A stretch of DNA of 64,000 nucleotides from Roridomyces roridus (taxonomy: Eukaryota; Basidiomycota; Agaricomycetes; Agaricales; Mycenaceae), in assembly GCA_029378245.1 (NCBI GenBank), contig JARKIF010000050.1:265894-329893 (forward strand). Reading direction: 5' to 3'. A model generated the notes under the pieces. That model was not told the DNA's origin and did no database searches. It was given only the letters and a program-made list of their open reading frames with translations. Position 1 is the first letter of the stretch, and each line of letters begins with the position of its first letter. Position numbers and translations under genes: made by a program. Shown here one piece after another: positions 12,172 to 23,876 of the stretch.

Positions 12172-13002
12172 TCATATTATCAGAAGAGCTCCAACAGCCC
12201 CGAGGAATACCATCGACACCCCTGCAGCAACCCTCGATGCATCATTCGATACAAATCCGGGTATTCCGCTCCCACCCGACCCTGAGCTTACCCCCGAGCC
12301 CGAGTCCCCGCTCTGGGGCTCGGATGATGAGCTACCGCCCGACCTGGCAGTAGACGACGACGCAGGCGCTCCTGAGGCAGTGACTGTCACGCTGCTTCCG
12401 CTCCTCACACTCCCGGTGGCAGTACTCCGCCCAGTCGAACTCCCACTGCCAACCACACTCGGCCCTCCAATGATACTCGGATCCCCAAGCGACCCTCCAC
12501 CGCCCGAGCTGGAGCCCGAGACTGTCGCACCGTTGACGGAAAACCCTGCAGAGCGGCAACTAGAGACGTAATCTAAGGTGGACCACGAGGTGAGATATCT
12601 TGCCACTTGGAAGGAAGACGCACCATCGACAGTCTCCTGCGCAAGGCTCTGCGACATGGCACCTTCGGAAATCAAACAACTGTAGCACGTCGCGTAGTCG
12701 TTCACGATCGCAGACGTGCAGAGCGCGGCGGTGGGTTTGGCGCTGTTGGCAGCGTTCTGTGCGATGGTCAGTATGAATCGATGTTTCAAGTGCGAAGCAG
12801 CACCTCAACGGCATTTTCAAGGGCAGTACAAGCGCTCTCGCATCCATCATCGCTCGTCGGGAGAGATTGCCGGAGAGAGAGCAATGGGCTGGGCGTAGTT
12901 GCTGCGAAAGCTGGAAAACTTGTCGAGGCCCGGAGTCTCCGCTCGAAAATCCTACTAACCTGCCGGTGCAACGAGCAAGAATGCAAAGGAAACAGCGAGC
13001 AT
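12172..13002 (-). CDS. Small secreted Cys-containing Ser/Gly-rich protein, GPI-type tail
   Basis: Cell-surface protein of unknown function. Exons 13002-12960, 12901-12804 and 12756-12172 join in frame. Exon 1 encodes a signal peptide (MLAVSFAFLLVAPAG). The mature N-terminal part has six cysteines in the order DGCESACTAL, AALCTSAIV, YATCYSCLIS, and a later SSCRSAG. About 80 residues of Ser/Gly/Thr-rich, likely O-glycosylated linker follow, then a hydrophobic end (GVSMVFLGAVGALLII) suitable for GPI addition. This layout is common in mushroom genomes. The neighbouring cupredoxin gene on the same strand has a similar Ser-rich GPI-type tail. Confidence 0.75.
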
Positions 13003-13342
13003 CTTGAGGAGATGGGAGGTCAGCGACAGGCACCTCCCTTAATTATTTAACGTCGCAGGTTTAGGAGGCGACCTCAAACAAGAGACATTCATGTCAGTTT
13101 TCAGGGTTAATTATGTTCGCCAAGAGTATTCCTTTGGACTCCTTATTCAAGTCGATGATATTGGAGTTAAATCACATGGCTCTTAGACTGATTCAGCCTC
13201 GCGCCGCCTCTGGCCCACCAACAGCGGATTCTCATCATACTTCTATGGCCGCAAAAGACGCATAACAAAGCTTTTCATCCAAGATTAATTCAAGTCGAGT
13301 TCCTCAGCCTCCAAGCTATATACAGTCAACCTACATCTACGT
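13003..13342. other. Intergenic gap
   Basis: Between two minus-strand GPI-type genes. It carries the upstream region of the Cys-containing protein gene and the 3' flank of the cupredoxin gene; no gene seen. Confidence 0.4.
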
Positions 13343-14282
13343 CTACAACACAAGGAAAGCCCCGGCAACAGCCCCACCAAGGACCGCAAAGAAGCTAAGG
13401 TCAAACTGCGCCTTGGCGGCACCAGGCTTGTTCGAGCTGGAGGAACCCGGGGCGCTAGCGCTGTTGCTGCCCGAGCCACCCGAACCGCTACCCGAACCGC
13501 TGGGAGCTGGTGCCGTCGAGCTAGCCTGGGCGGCGGTGGCACGGACGGCGCCGCTGACCAACGAGGGGTCGGCGTTGGCAGAAGCCCCAGGGCCACTGTT
13601 GCCCGCGCCTTCGCCTTGCTATTCAAATAGTAAGCAAAACGTGCTAAATTCGGGTTAAAGGGTACGTACACCGACGCTAGTGGCGGCCTTGGCGTTGGCA
13701 GCGAAAGCATCGAGGGTGTTGGGGCCGGGCTGGATGTTGATAGCAGCGATCATACCAGACGTGCAGTGGGGTGTGGGTAGGAGCTGCTTGCAGAAGAGCC
13801 AGATACTAATGATGAAAAGTCTCAGGAATGCGGGCGCAGATTTGGGGCAAGACGTACGGCTGCTGGTCGTTGGTGATGGTAATATTCCACTCGGGCGAGG
13901 GGTCGGCGGCCAGAGTCTGCGGAATTCCAATCCAGCCAGAGTCAAGGCCGTTGGGGAGCGGCTCGCAGGGAGTCTTGAACGAAGACTGGGTGACGGAGTG
14001 GTTGCCTGGTCTAAAAGAGCGGGGATCCGGTGTCAGCGCAGCAAGGCGTATGGACCAAAACACACCTTGAGGTGAATTGGAAGTTGATGATGGTACCGTT
14101 GGCAGCGGTAATGTTGTTGGGGGAAAACAAAAAACCCCCCTGGGTGGCCGTTCCACCGACGTTGACAGTGATGACCTGCACACGAATGTCAGCTCTCGTA
14201 CCTCGGTGGGTGAGGTACACACCTGTTGCGCTGTGGCGACGGCAGCAGCAGAAAGAGCTGCGGCGATGGTGAAAAGCTGCAT
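13343..14282 (-). CDS. Secreted cupredoxin-fold (serine-rich, GPI-type) protein
   Basis: Extracellular protein with a plastocyanin-like fold. The ATG at 14282 starts the signal peptide MQLFTIAAALSAAAVATAQQ. After splicing, the domain reads VITVNVGGTATQGGFLFSPNNITA...INFQFTSRPGNHSVTQSSF...CEPL, then WNITITND and FCKQLLPTPHCTSGMIAAIN. The His in GNHSV and the Cys/His/Met group in PHCTSGM are in the right places for type-1 copper ligands, although copper binding is not proven. A Ser/Gly/Ala-rich linker and a hydrophobic tail (LSFFAVLGGAVAGAFLVL) follow. Several about 50-bp introns are present. Such proteins are abundant in wood- and litter-decay fungi. Confidence 0.8.
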
Positions 14283-15672
14283 TTTTTGTGGGGATGAAAG
14301 GAGGAAGGAAGAGCGAAAGTAATTGAGCGGACATGCCAGTGCGGCTTTTATATGGAAAAAACGGTGTAGCGACAATATCACTCCACTTGACACATGTAAT
14401 TCATTTGCCCCGAGCTAACCAGCGAGTCCAGAAGAGGATACCGAGAAGCCACGCTCGGAATCGGAGGCCGCTTAATCGTAAGGGGTAAACCCATCGCTCG
14501 GTAGGGCCTCTCTAACATCTCTTCATTCACTTTTGATCGAGAGCTAGAGGGCCAGGCTGCTCGCTCGCACATACGAGCCCACCAAAAACATATACAGTAC
14601 AGTTGATCGACATTCTATTTCGAGAAGCCGCGAGGCCTGCGCGCTTTTTTGAAGCACAATTGCCTCTTCGTAACAATCTTCTCACGCGCTATTTATTCTA
14701 TGCTTGGAGACCAGGGTGAGACTAATATCAATCCTTTCCACAAATGCCTCGTTGCGCAGGCCCACAGTGGGTTTCTTCTCGGATATGAACTGCAGTTACA
14801 TAATTGGTTGGAAATTATGGCGGGCGATAAACTGAGAGATATGGACAGAGACAAACGACTGAATGGGAATCGCACGGAGAAGTGTTTCACTGTAGATCTG
14901 TGAGAGAGTTATGGCCGTCAGAACTCCTCGGGCTTCTCGGATGATCCGCTCAAGGGTCAGTCAGTTGCAGTGATTGGCACGAAGCGGTCCGTTCAACCTG
15001 CGGCACATGCAAATCCCTCGGGCTTTGCAAACCCTCCAATCTTGTTCGCTCCATCCGCTGTCGTCTATTCTTGAACTATCCATAGCGGCGCCAGCGCCGT
15101 TCCTCTACTCTGTGATTTTTGGCTCCTCTGGAGTAGCAAGTGGGTCGGCACAACAATTTGAATCATCCATCGGAGTCAAATTGTACTAGTTGAACTTGAG
15201 TTGAACCAAAGTTGAATGCTGATCAAGTCGTCATGATCAACGTGTGCGGAACATTGACAATGTAGGTTACAGGTACTTACAGCAGTGGGCGCTTATATCA
15301 TAATCTCCCTCGTTGCCGACACTCAGGTCAAGGCTCGAGGTGTTTTGCCGGAAGTAGTGCCATGCTTCGTCAATCTGCTACCCGGCCCGTTCCTCGGGCA
15401 CCAACAAAGTCCAAGGCTCGGGCTTCTGCCGCGAAAATTCTGCTGTACGAGGTATGGGCTATTCTTCGGTCATTTGGGCACAATCTTGAATAAGGCCTCT
15501 TGAAGGCCTTGATATCCTTTCTCCAAGAAGCAAGTAAAGCCAAAGCTAAGAGGTGCGTTCATCCTGTCGGCCAGACGGCCCGGGCTCTGATACAATTGGT
15601 GTTCGCAGCTCCGGCCGGGACCGCAAGGAAACCGCCCGGATCCAACGTCTTTTGGAGGGTTACTCGGCTTCA
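14283..15672. other. Intergenic region upstream of the kinase gene
   Basis: No gene supported up to about 15.6 kb. From about 15608 the plus strand has a peptide (RDRKETARIQRLLEGYSAS) in frame with the kinase start and matching the start of the related copy near 60.8 kb. The real kinase 5' end may therefore lie in this stretch. Confidence 0.45.
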
Positions 15673-17739
15673 ATGGCGTCGGAAAGTCTACTCCAAGCCC
15701 TCATTCACAGCCTAGAGGACAAGAGGACGCTACTAGACGTAAGTCCAAATTCCCGGTCATCTCAATGCATCACATTCTCAAGGTCACAGCTCTCTTCTCA
15801 ACTTGGTTTGACAACCGATGCGAGTTTGAGAGATTGTTTGCGGGCAGACGAGGACGATATATCGGCTCACATTGTCTCGATTTTCGACTCTGCAGCCATG
15901 GAGCAGGACGTGCTGGCTTTGGAAGGGGATTCGGCCAGGGATTCCTCGATCTTGTCCAACAAGTACGATCACCCGATACTTCTCTCCCATCTGATCAACT
16001 TCTCCAGGCTCTGGATAGAGGAGCTTTGATCGACCAAGAGCACGCTCGGAAGGGCCACCGCATAGTCCGAAAACTTTCCGAAACGTGCGACAGACTCCCC
16101 TCCTCCCTCTTCATCACGAAAGTGGCCGAGAGGGACACACATCCCCGCTTCGGTGGTGGATTTGGCGACATCTATCGCGCGCGCTACGACGGTCAGAACG
16201 TAGCTTTGAAACACATGCGTCACTTTCTGCGCGGTTCCGAGCTACGAGAAATCCGCCTGGTGGGTTCTTTCTCACTGTGTTCGCTCATAGCTTGAAATTT
16301 GGCAGAGATTATGTCGAGAGGCTCTCGTCTGGAAGGACTTGAATCATCCCAATATTCTGCCGTTCATTGGGATCGATAGAGACATTTCCGGAATCCCTCT
16401 GCATGATTTCGCCCTGGATGGAGAACGGGACAGTTTTGGCGTACCTGGATGTTCATGGCCGTGCGAACGTCAATAAGCTGGTCAGTTTATGTTGTCCCTT
16501 GCCTCAAACTGGCTCATCGCAATGCCGTAGCTCTTCGAAATCGCCAAAGGCATTCAATACCTTCACTCTCGGAATATCGTTCATGGGGATCTGCGCGGGG
16601 TAATTTCATCGCTCTGCAGCAATCACATTTTGACGACGAATTCAGGCAAACATTCTCATCAAAGAGGACTGGGTTGCGTGTGGCCGATTTCGGACTGAGT
16701 TCTTTCACCGATCTCACGTCCAGAACGCATACTTCCAATCGAGCCGGAATAGGGTGTGGTTTTTAACTCTGGTTTATTAACCGGTTAATTAACCGGCGTT
16801 TATAAACGCGGTTTTTAAATGTTTGGGCAAAATCGTCAGTTTATAAATGCCATGATATAATCGCTGGCGGATCAAATGAGCTTTGATCCAGGCCTGATGA
16901 CCGCCTGGTGTGCCTTTTGGGAGCAACCATGGCCTCTTGGGGGCCAGTGGTGGGTGTTGGATGTGCACAGAGGACCACGGGAGGAGGTGGAGAAGAGCCC
17001 GAGCAAAAAAATCATGTGCAAGACCATTTTGGGGCGTTCTGGGGGCTGGTTTATTGACCGGTTTATAAACGGGCCGGTTTGCAAACCAGGTTTTTAATGG
17101 CTGGGGAATTAAAAACCACACCCTAACCTGGCTGCCGGAAGCTTGTACTGGATGGCTCCCGAACTCATTGACCCCGATCGTTTCGGTCGCAAGTTCATTC
17201 GCACACCAGCCACAGACGTTTACGCGTTTGGTTGTGTTTGTTTCGAGGTCGGTTCTGTCTTGGTAATACTCCTCAGACTGACGACGCTCGAGCTGTATAC
17301 TGGCCGACCTCCGTTTTCAGAAATGTCCGAAACTGCTGCGTTGTTCAGAATCATCGGCGGCGAGCGTGCACAGCGACCGGTCAGGGAACGATCCATTTCG
17401 GATGGTCTCTGGCGCGAAATTACAAGATACTGGGACGGGGACCCGGCGAGCAGGCCTACAATCGAAGTCGTGCTCCAAAACCCAGTTTGGCCAAAACACA
17501 CCATGGCGCTCGAACGAGAAGACCACAAAACGCTCGCTAAACCGTTCATTGACAAAGGGATTCCACCACCCCCATGGAACGCGTCGGGAAAAAGCCAGCG
17601 CACGCCAAAGGAGCGTGCCACCCTCAAGCAAAGTTGCCCTAACCCGGATCTTCCCTGTCTTGGAAGGTGTACTATGATCTGCCGTTTGAAGAGAGCGTAT
17701 CGGACGTTGCAAGAGTGCAATACGCATCCCTTAGAATGA
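15673..17739 (+). CDS. Protein kinase of an HGD-type fungal family, activation loop split by a TIR element
   Basis: Predicted Ser/Thr-type kinase with an N-terminal helical region (MASESLLQALIHSLEDKRTLLD | SSQLGL...RADEDDISAHIVSIF). Kinase motifs in order: glycine loop FGGGFGDIY, lysine NVALKHM, helix C in CREALVWKDLNHPNIL, catalytic loop IVHGDLRGANILI (HGD instead of HRD), metal site VADFGLSSF, and YWMAPELI. Introns are 45-60 bp. A 376-bp TIR insertion (16750-17125) lies between DFG and APE. The last base of exon '...LVQQ' needs a 1-nt shift relative to the upstream frame, so the N-terminal part may be damaged. The related copy starts with MDRKDVTDIQ where this one has no ATG, so the first Met is uncertain. 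Confidence 0.65.
16750..17125. mobile_element. MITE-like element with 15-bp perfect TIRs and TA target duplication
   Basis: The left end GGGTGTGGTTTTTAA (16752-16766) is the exact inverse of the right end TTAAAAACCACACCC (17109-17123), and each end is flanked by TA. Sub-terminal AT-rich palindromic stretches (GGTTTATTAACCGG on the left; GGTTTATTGACCGGTTTATAAAC on the right) repeat the pattern. No transposase is encoded. The TA duplication fits the Tc1/mariner superfamily. It lies in the activation-loop region of the kinase gene. Confidence 0.85.
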
Positions 17740-18415
17740 CCCACGGCAAGAGTTATGTATGTAATGAGCTGTGTGACAGATGCCGAAAGCGGCGATAACT
17801 TGAAGACCTCTTGAGGAACAAGTACACTCTAATACCATATTTATACTATCCAACTACTTACCAATTCCTGTCTGTCCCTCTGAGTCAATCTCAAGAGGTG
17901 GCAGATCAACTGATCCTCGACACCGATTGATTGTTTCCCACGGACCCCCCCCCCCCCCCTTCCTAAACGAGATGTACCTCCGTGAAGTCCGTTAGCTCCG
18001 TCCCTCAGCAACAGCCTTCCTCAGTCTCCGAGCGTCACTTATGCCTACTGGGTGCTCTCCACCCCGGTCTGAACCTATTCATTTCAATTTGGCACTCAAC
18101 CCCCATGTCTTTTCGCGATTCTGGTCGCGGTTTGTGTTTTTTCCCATCAAATCACAACCAACCGGAGTTATCGACAGTATGTCACGGATCAACTGATTTG
18201 CCACCTCTTGGTCAATCTAGAGTCTTCTGACTAATCAATCGAAGGTTACTAATTGCCCAACATCCGACTCGCCGAGCGGCCGAGGCGGCATTGAATCATG
18301 TTTCAGAGCTCCGGGCCTCCGTACAATTCAACAAGGCGGAGTTGCGGCTCGGCGTCCACGGTTCAAGCGCGAATAAAAACAAAGGATTTCTCCCCTCGTC
18401 ACATTCCACTTCTCC
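17740..18415. other. Intergenic with a poly-C tract
   Basis: Contains an uninterrupted run of about 14 C at roughly 17946-17959 (plus strand). No gene recognised; it holds the 3' flank of the kinase and the promoter of the protease. Confidence 0.45.
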
Positions 18416-19909
18416 ATGTCCAAGAAAACTATCGCAGCAATTCTCTTGTTCTTCCTTTGTGCGGCGGACACCACAATCATCCCGCTGCAGACTCGGAGGA
18501 GCACCTCGCTGACCACGCCCAACGGGGTCTTTGACCTCGATCAAGCAGTCGTCCATAGCGTAGCCACACGGAACAAGCACCGTCGGAATTTACTCAACTG
18601 GCGGAAAAACACGGGTTTGGGTGGGCCGCTCAGTCAGGTCAGTTCTTCGTTTTCGAGTTTCGAGAATTGAACCGACCAATACAACGCAGAGCTCCAAGAT
18701 AACAGCCCCGGCTCTCATCCCCGGAAAAATACTCGAAAGGCGTCAAATTGAGCCCCTCAGCGATGTAGCCAACAATTCTCTCTGGCCGGGGATAATCAGC
18801 GTCGGGACGCCTGCGCAACAATTCGTGGTTGATTTTGACAGCAAGTAGCCCAAGTTTCTTCCTTCCAATGCGGCTCACATGTACTTATTTTCCAGCGGGT
18901 TCTTCGGATCTTTGGGTCGTATCAAGCGACTGCCAGAGCGACATTTGCAGCGTTCCTGGTAGGTCAAGGTACAACGTCCTAGCTTCGTCGACGGCGGAGA
19001 AGCAGGACAACCAAACCTTCTCGATCAACTACGGTGCTCCGAGCGCCAGCAGCAGTCAGCGGGCCCGTATACAAGGTCAGCAATCATCAGTGTGTCCCTT
19101 CTGCACTTACCCACTCACTCACTCACTTCCGGTAGGACACCGTGTGCGTAGCGGGCGTGACAGTGACAGGGCAGTCCTTCGGTGCAGCAACCACCCTCTC
19201 CGTGGACTTCTCCGATATCCCACTCGACGGAATACTAGGCCTCGCGTTCCCCGCGTTCAACAGCTTCAACGAAACACCAGTCTTCAACCTCGCTTACGAA
19301 CAACACAAAGTCAAGGCGAACCAATTCGGATTGTTCCTCGCTGGTAATGGGTCCGAGCTGTTCCTCGGAGGAGTGGATAGCAGCAAGTTTAAAGGCGAGG
19401 TGGAGTTTCACGATGTCTTTTAATGCGGGGAGTTTGGGATTCTGGGCGCTCAATAACACCGGGGCGAAGGTGGCGGGCGAAGAGGTGGTGTCGGACATTG
19501 TGGCGGTTGTTGATTCGGGTACGAATGTGGTGTATGGGCCACCCGCGGATGTGGCCACACTACACGAAAAAGTCCCTGGCGCAGATTTGTTCATGGTCGA
19601 GGAGGGTGAGTGGAGCGAAAGAGTGATTGTTCTGACTGACATTTTGCAGGATCCTCCCTTTACTCTTTCCCCTGCGAATCTGTGCCCTCGATAGCGTTCT
19701 CATGGGGTGGAAAGGATTGGGCGATACCCACAACGACGATGAGCCAGGGTCTGACAGAAGAAGGGTCTTCACAGTGTATCGGAGCAGTGGTGGGGCTGGA
19801 CACTGGACTCGGCGACAACGTCTGGGTCCTCGGAGATCCCTGGATGCGCGGTCTCTACAGTGTGTTCGACTTTGACAAAGAAGCGATGGGATTCGCTACG
19901 CTCAAATAA
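18416..19909 (+). CDS. Pepsin-like (A1) aspartic protease with an apparent frameshift
   Basis: Predicted secreted endopeptidase. The ATG at 18416 starts a signal peptide (MSKKTIAAILLFFLCAA), followed by a prosegment and the catalytic domain. The first catalytic site reads FDTGSSDLWVVSS when an intron at 18841-18895 with a GC donor (A|GCAAGT ... TTTTCCAG) is removed. DGILGLAFPAF and the second site VAVVDSGTNVVYG follow, then IAFSWGGKDWAIP and VWVLGDPWMRGLYSVFDF. At about 19418-19421 the reading GEVEFHDV runs into a stop (TTTTAA); the downstream exon FNAGSLGFWALNN needs one T fewer. This is a 1-nt indel or a sequencing error, so the copy may be inactive. Confidence 0.75.
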
Positions 19910-21022
19910 TCTACTTCTAGAGGATGTGTTATCAGAGCCGACGAGCCTAGATGAAGTGCGACTTGCCTTTGAGATGGGAGGTAAGGCATCGAACGCGCGC
20001 CGAAGATGCAGCAACGAGCCTTGATACTTGGGATGTGTCGGCTTGGTGCTTTCCTTGAATAGGATAGGCGCCAATTCAAGCTCGCGTGTCATCCCCTCCA
20101 CCGGCGCGGGAATGCGCTCGTTCAAACAAGCCTCCTGTAGCGAGAGGATCTTCTCAAGCCGCGTGACGAGAGTCCCGTCTTCAAGACGGTCGAGCATCAT
20201 GATACCCATACCTGATCAAATGTAAATCAACCGCAAGTCAATGACCGATTAGGATAACAGACCTCTGTAGGGAGAGCGGAAGTTTTTACTCTCGAGGTCG
20301 ACAAAACCAGTCTGGATACGACCCAGGGTGATCGCATTCGCATAAGATGCGAACACGGCCACACGGATGGTGTGCATGTGGAATTCAACCAGAAAGGGTT
20401 GTCCCAAAGCGTAGAGCGTTAAACAACCCGAACTCAGCTGCTTCCGGAGTTCCTTGGCCATGGAATCGGCCACTATGGGATAACCGTCTGCGCGCAGAAT
20501 GTTTGGGACGGGACCAAAATGTTGTTGGCCTGTGAGGATCCAGATGGGGACGGACCAAGGGAGGTTACCCGCGTGTGGGATGAGAAGGTCCGATCCGGCG
20601 GTAAAGGCGGACTGGGGAGAGGTGTCGGGTTTATAGTCGGGAGTGAGGCGGAAACGCATGGACCCTGCTAAGGACGACGTTTCTGAAGGTGAATGATAGT
20701 AGAGGAAGCCGCTACAAGGAATGGGGGGCGGCGTAGTGGCCCAGCCGATCGAGGCTCCTACGTGTTGGTCACTGATTGATTGCAAGGCCGTTCTGGGACG
20801 TGGTCGGACGTGGAAGCGGTGGAATGGATCGGGGAGCTCTTGGAGAAAGTCGGAGGGCCGAAGAAGTTCGGGCCTAAAGGTCGACGGCGGCTTCCAAGAA
20901 GGTTCTTTGCGTTTTTGGGCGGCCCGAGCTTGTTTGTATCTTTCCACCGATTCTGCAAAACTAGATTCGTTTCTTCTGCGGCAACTGGTTCGAAAACCAC
21001 GAAGCAGAATGGATTTGCTCAT
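19769..21022 (-). CDS. Hypothetical protein with mitochondrial-like N-terminus
   Basis: I do not recognise the family. The ATG at 21022 opens a long exon beginning MSKSILLRGFRTSCRRRNESS, an Arg/Ser-rich amphipathic start like a mitochondrial presequence. A 55-bp intron after SKNFRSPYR joins to GMGIMMLDRLEDGTLVTRLEKI. The open frame continues to a stop at 19769, which would overlap the 3' end of the protease on the opposite strand by about 140 bp. An earlier end near 19948 in another frame (HLKGKSHFI) is also possible. The long high-quality frame and clean intron argue for a real gene; the 3' end is uncertain. Confidence 0.6.
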
Positions 21023-22664
21023 CTATACCAAACATGAGTATGAGTTGAAATACGGGGAACGAGACTGACCGCCGAGAGCGCGACTCGTTGACAGGCAGAT
21101 GGTGGCAGCATCCAAGAGGAACTAACGGCACGTGACAGCGATTGCCCTTGTTTCCGACTTTCATCGTGACCACTTCTGACCAGCTAAGACTTGTGGTGAC
21201 TCGAGCTTACTTGAAATCAAAATTTGGTCAAAAAACATCTCTACGTCCTTCTGAGTCGTGGCTATCCAGTGAGAAAGGAAGATCTAAGACGACGGTTTGA
21301 CCTATTCTGGCGTGCCATGGGGATGCCCTACGCTCTGGTAATAGCATATATGGTAGGATGTTTTCAGTGCACATTGCAGCTGGACCGTTGCTGGGCCGGA
21401 TACCTGCTGACAGCTGTTCACTTTCATGGAGACCAGCAGACTCTCAAGCTGGGAGTACGATAAACAGCCGCACTGAACTTTGAACATTGAGGCCGTCCAA
21501 TCGAACTCTCACAGTCATTCATTACGTCTGTATAGGCTTACGCCTGCCTTCCGAGGTTCGCCGGGCGGCGTGCGTGTCCTTCCCTGCTGCCAGCGGCGCC
21601 TCTCAATCCCAACACCAAACAGCCAAGCCCGCCGCCCATCCTGTGCATGTGCACTTATGGCATTGCCTTGAATCTCACCGTCATTTCCGGCCCTGCACGC
21701 TCTTTAACGCCGGGATGGGCGACCTTCGATTGGGCTTGGGAGGAGTCGAAGCCGATGGTACACACTCTAGATGATCCAGACTCGAGATAGATGGAGCGCG
21801 ATTGTCGAGTCTGGACAGATCCCGGTGCGCCCGCAACGGAAGTGCGGATTTGCTGCCAAGAAACGTGGGTTTCACAGTGTACTCGACATTTATTCGAGTC
21901 GTCCACCAACTCTCCGGTGCTTCTTCCTCCGTTTTCAACTGCGGCAAGCCCACCTCATCTTCACATTAATGATTCATCTGCCAGATTCCCCCAACTCTGT
22001 ATTGTGTACCTGAATGGCTTCGCTGGTTTCTGGGCCTCCGACTCGAGCTTCCCGATTTTCTGTGGAGCCCTGGTTTACCCGTTCCGGTGGCGTTGCGCTC
22101 TTACAGTCCGTTCTAACGCTCGCTTCTAACTAGGGCAGAAGATAATTAGCTGGTCTCCACAACTATCCCTCCGAGGCGTTATATCAGCGCAAAAGGAGCC
22201 TCAGGCTGTCCGTCCATCCGCACCTCGATGGGGAATTGCCTTTCCTTGATTGCGGTCTACGCGTTGCCTTGCCACCCTCGGCGTCTATGTTGTTTGCTGT
22301 CGTGCAGTTTCCGTATGTTCAAGGCCAACGTGCTGCCTCGTGTTCTGTGCGCGGACTGGAACACGCGCCGTGCACGCGGGATAAACTGCCGCCCACAAGC
22401 GGCAGCCAGCGGCGAGAGCCGAATAAGCTCGCGGAGAAGAAGGAGCCGCGGTCGGCCGCAGCAAGAGAAGCGAGCAAGTAGCGTGTTGTATGCTCCTGTT
22501 TGGCCTATTCGTGGGCGCTGTGCTGATGGCATCGGATCCTGATCGGTCAGGTCCCTTCCTTGTCTCCTTCCTTCAAGGCCCGACTCCTTAAAGAGCGCTC
22601 TCAGGCTCCCCCTCCTTTCCTTTGTGTTACCAGCCGCCCGCCCACACCACTCCTTACATACGCG
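21023..22664. other. Intergenic region
   Basis: About 1.6 kb without a supportable gene; only scattered short frames. It contains the promoters of the divergently placed hypothetical (-) and DPBB (+) genes. Confidence 0.4.
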
Positions 22665-23876
22665 ATGCTCTTCCAACTCCCCGCGTCCGCCCTCCTCCTC
22701 TCCCTCCTCGTCCTCGTCGACGCCTCTTCCCATGGCCATGGTGCTCACGTCGCCAACCTGCGTCGTCGCCAACTGAACCCCCGCGGGCCTCAGCCTGTCG
22801 CAGAGGTTCCCAGGGCTTCCCTCGGTCGCAGGAGCTGCAAGAAGCCTCCTCCGGCTGTCGCCAGCTCCTCGTCATCCCCGTCATCCTCGTCATCCGCAAC
22901 ACCTACCAAGTCCCCTGTCGCCAACGCCGCTCCCGCTCCTTCGAGCTCGTCGAAGAAGGCGACGGAGACAACCACGACGGCTGCCTCGCCCCCCAAGCAA
23001 ACGACGACGGCTGCTTCGCCCCCCAAGGATGCCACCCCGACCACTGGAGTGGCTGCGGGCGACTTCAAGCCCGTCAAACCCGCTGATTGGCCTAGCCAGA
23101 CCCAGTCAGGGCCGCAACCAACCTCCACCGTCGCTTCTGCCTCCGACCCTTACCTCGAGAAACTTTCGGAAGCCATCGACAATTCTGGAAACGATTTTTT
23201 CACCGAGGTGCACACCGGGGACATGACCTACTAGTGAGTTTTTTATCCGGCGTTTTTTCTCCTCTCCCCGACGGCGTTTTCTCGCCGTCTGCATCGCCTT
23301 GTATCATTTGATCTGATTTGTCTTCTTTTTTTCAGTGGTCAAGGTCTCGGTGCATGTGGTGACGTCTACGATGACAACTCGTTCACTGCCGCTGTCTCTA
23401 TGCTCATGTTCGACAACTGGCCGGGCGCGTCCGCCGAGCAGAATCGGTGTGTGAAATCGTCCGCCGCTACTTTACGTTAGCTTACCACCAGTAGTAACCC
23501 CATCTGCGGGCCTTTCGTACCCGGTCGTCAAGCACTCAACTCTGCTGGCCTCATGGTGTCTGCCGTCAAGTCTACCATTGGCGGATATGCCATGATTGGT
23601 GGTGACGGTCTCATCAACTGCGTCGGCACCGCTGCTGTCCAATGCCACATTCCCATGACTGCAACTGTCACGCACGGTGACAAGAGCATTCAAGTCCGGA
23701 TCGTTGACCGTTGTGTGGGATGTGCAAAGGACGACATTGATCTTACGGTGCGTGTTTTGAGAATCCGCAGCATATCAGCTATTTATGTGATGTCATTATA
23801 GCCCACCGCCTTTGCCGCACTGGCTGACATGTCCCTTGGACGCACGAGCGTCAAGTGGCAGTTCAATAAGTGGTAA
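22665..23876 (+). CDS. Secreted RlpA-like double-psi beta-barrel (expansin/barwin-like) protein
   Basis: Extracellular protein. The ATG at 22665 begins the signal peptide MLFQLPASALLLSLLVLVDA. A basic stretch (LRRRQLNPRG), about 100 residues of Ser/Thr/Pro/Ala-rich linker and then a DPBB domain follow. That domain reads HTGDMTYYGQGLGACGDVY, NPICGPFVPGRQALN, IQVRIVDRCVGCAKDDIDLTPTAFAALAD and ends SVKWQFNKW, with the characteristic GACG and VVDRC-type motifs. Three introns have standard GT-AG borders. Such proteins are expansin- or cerato-platanin-like cell-wall binders without proven catalysis. The model is continuous and complete. Confidence 0.85.
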
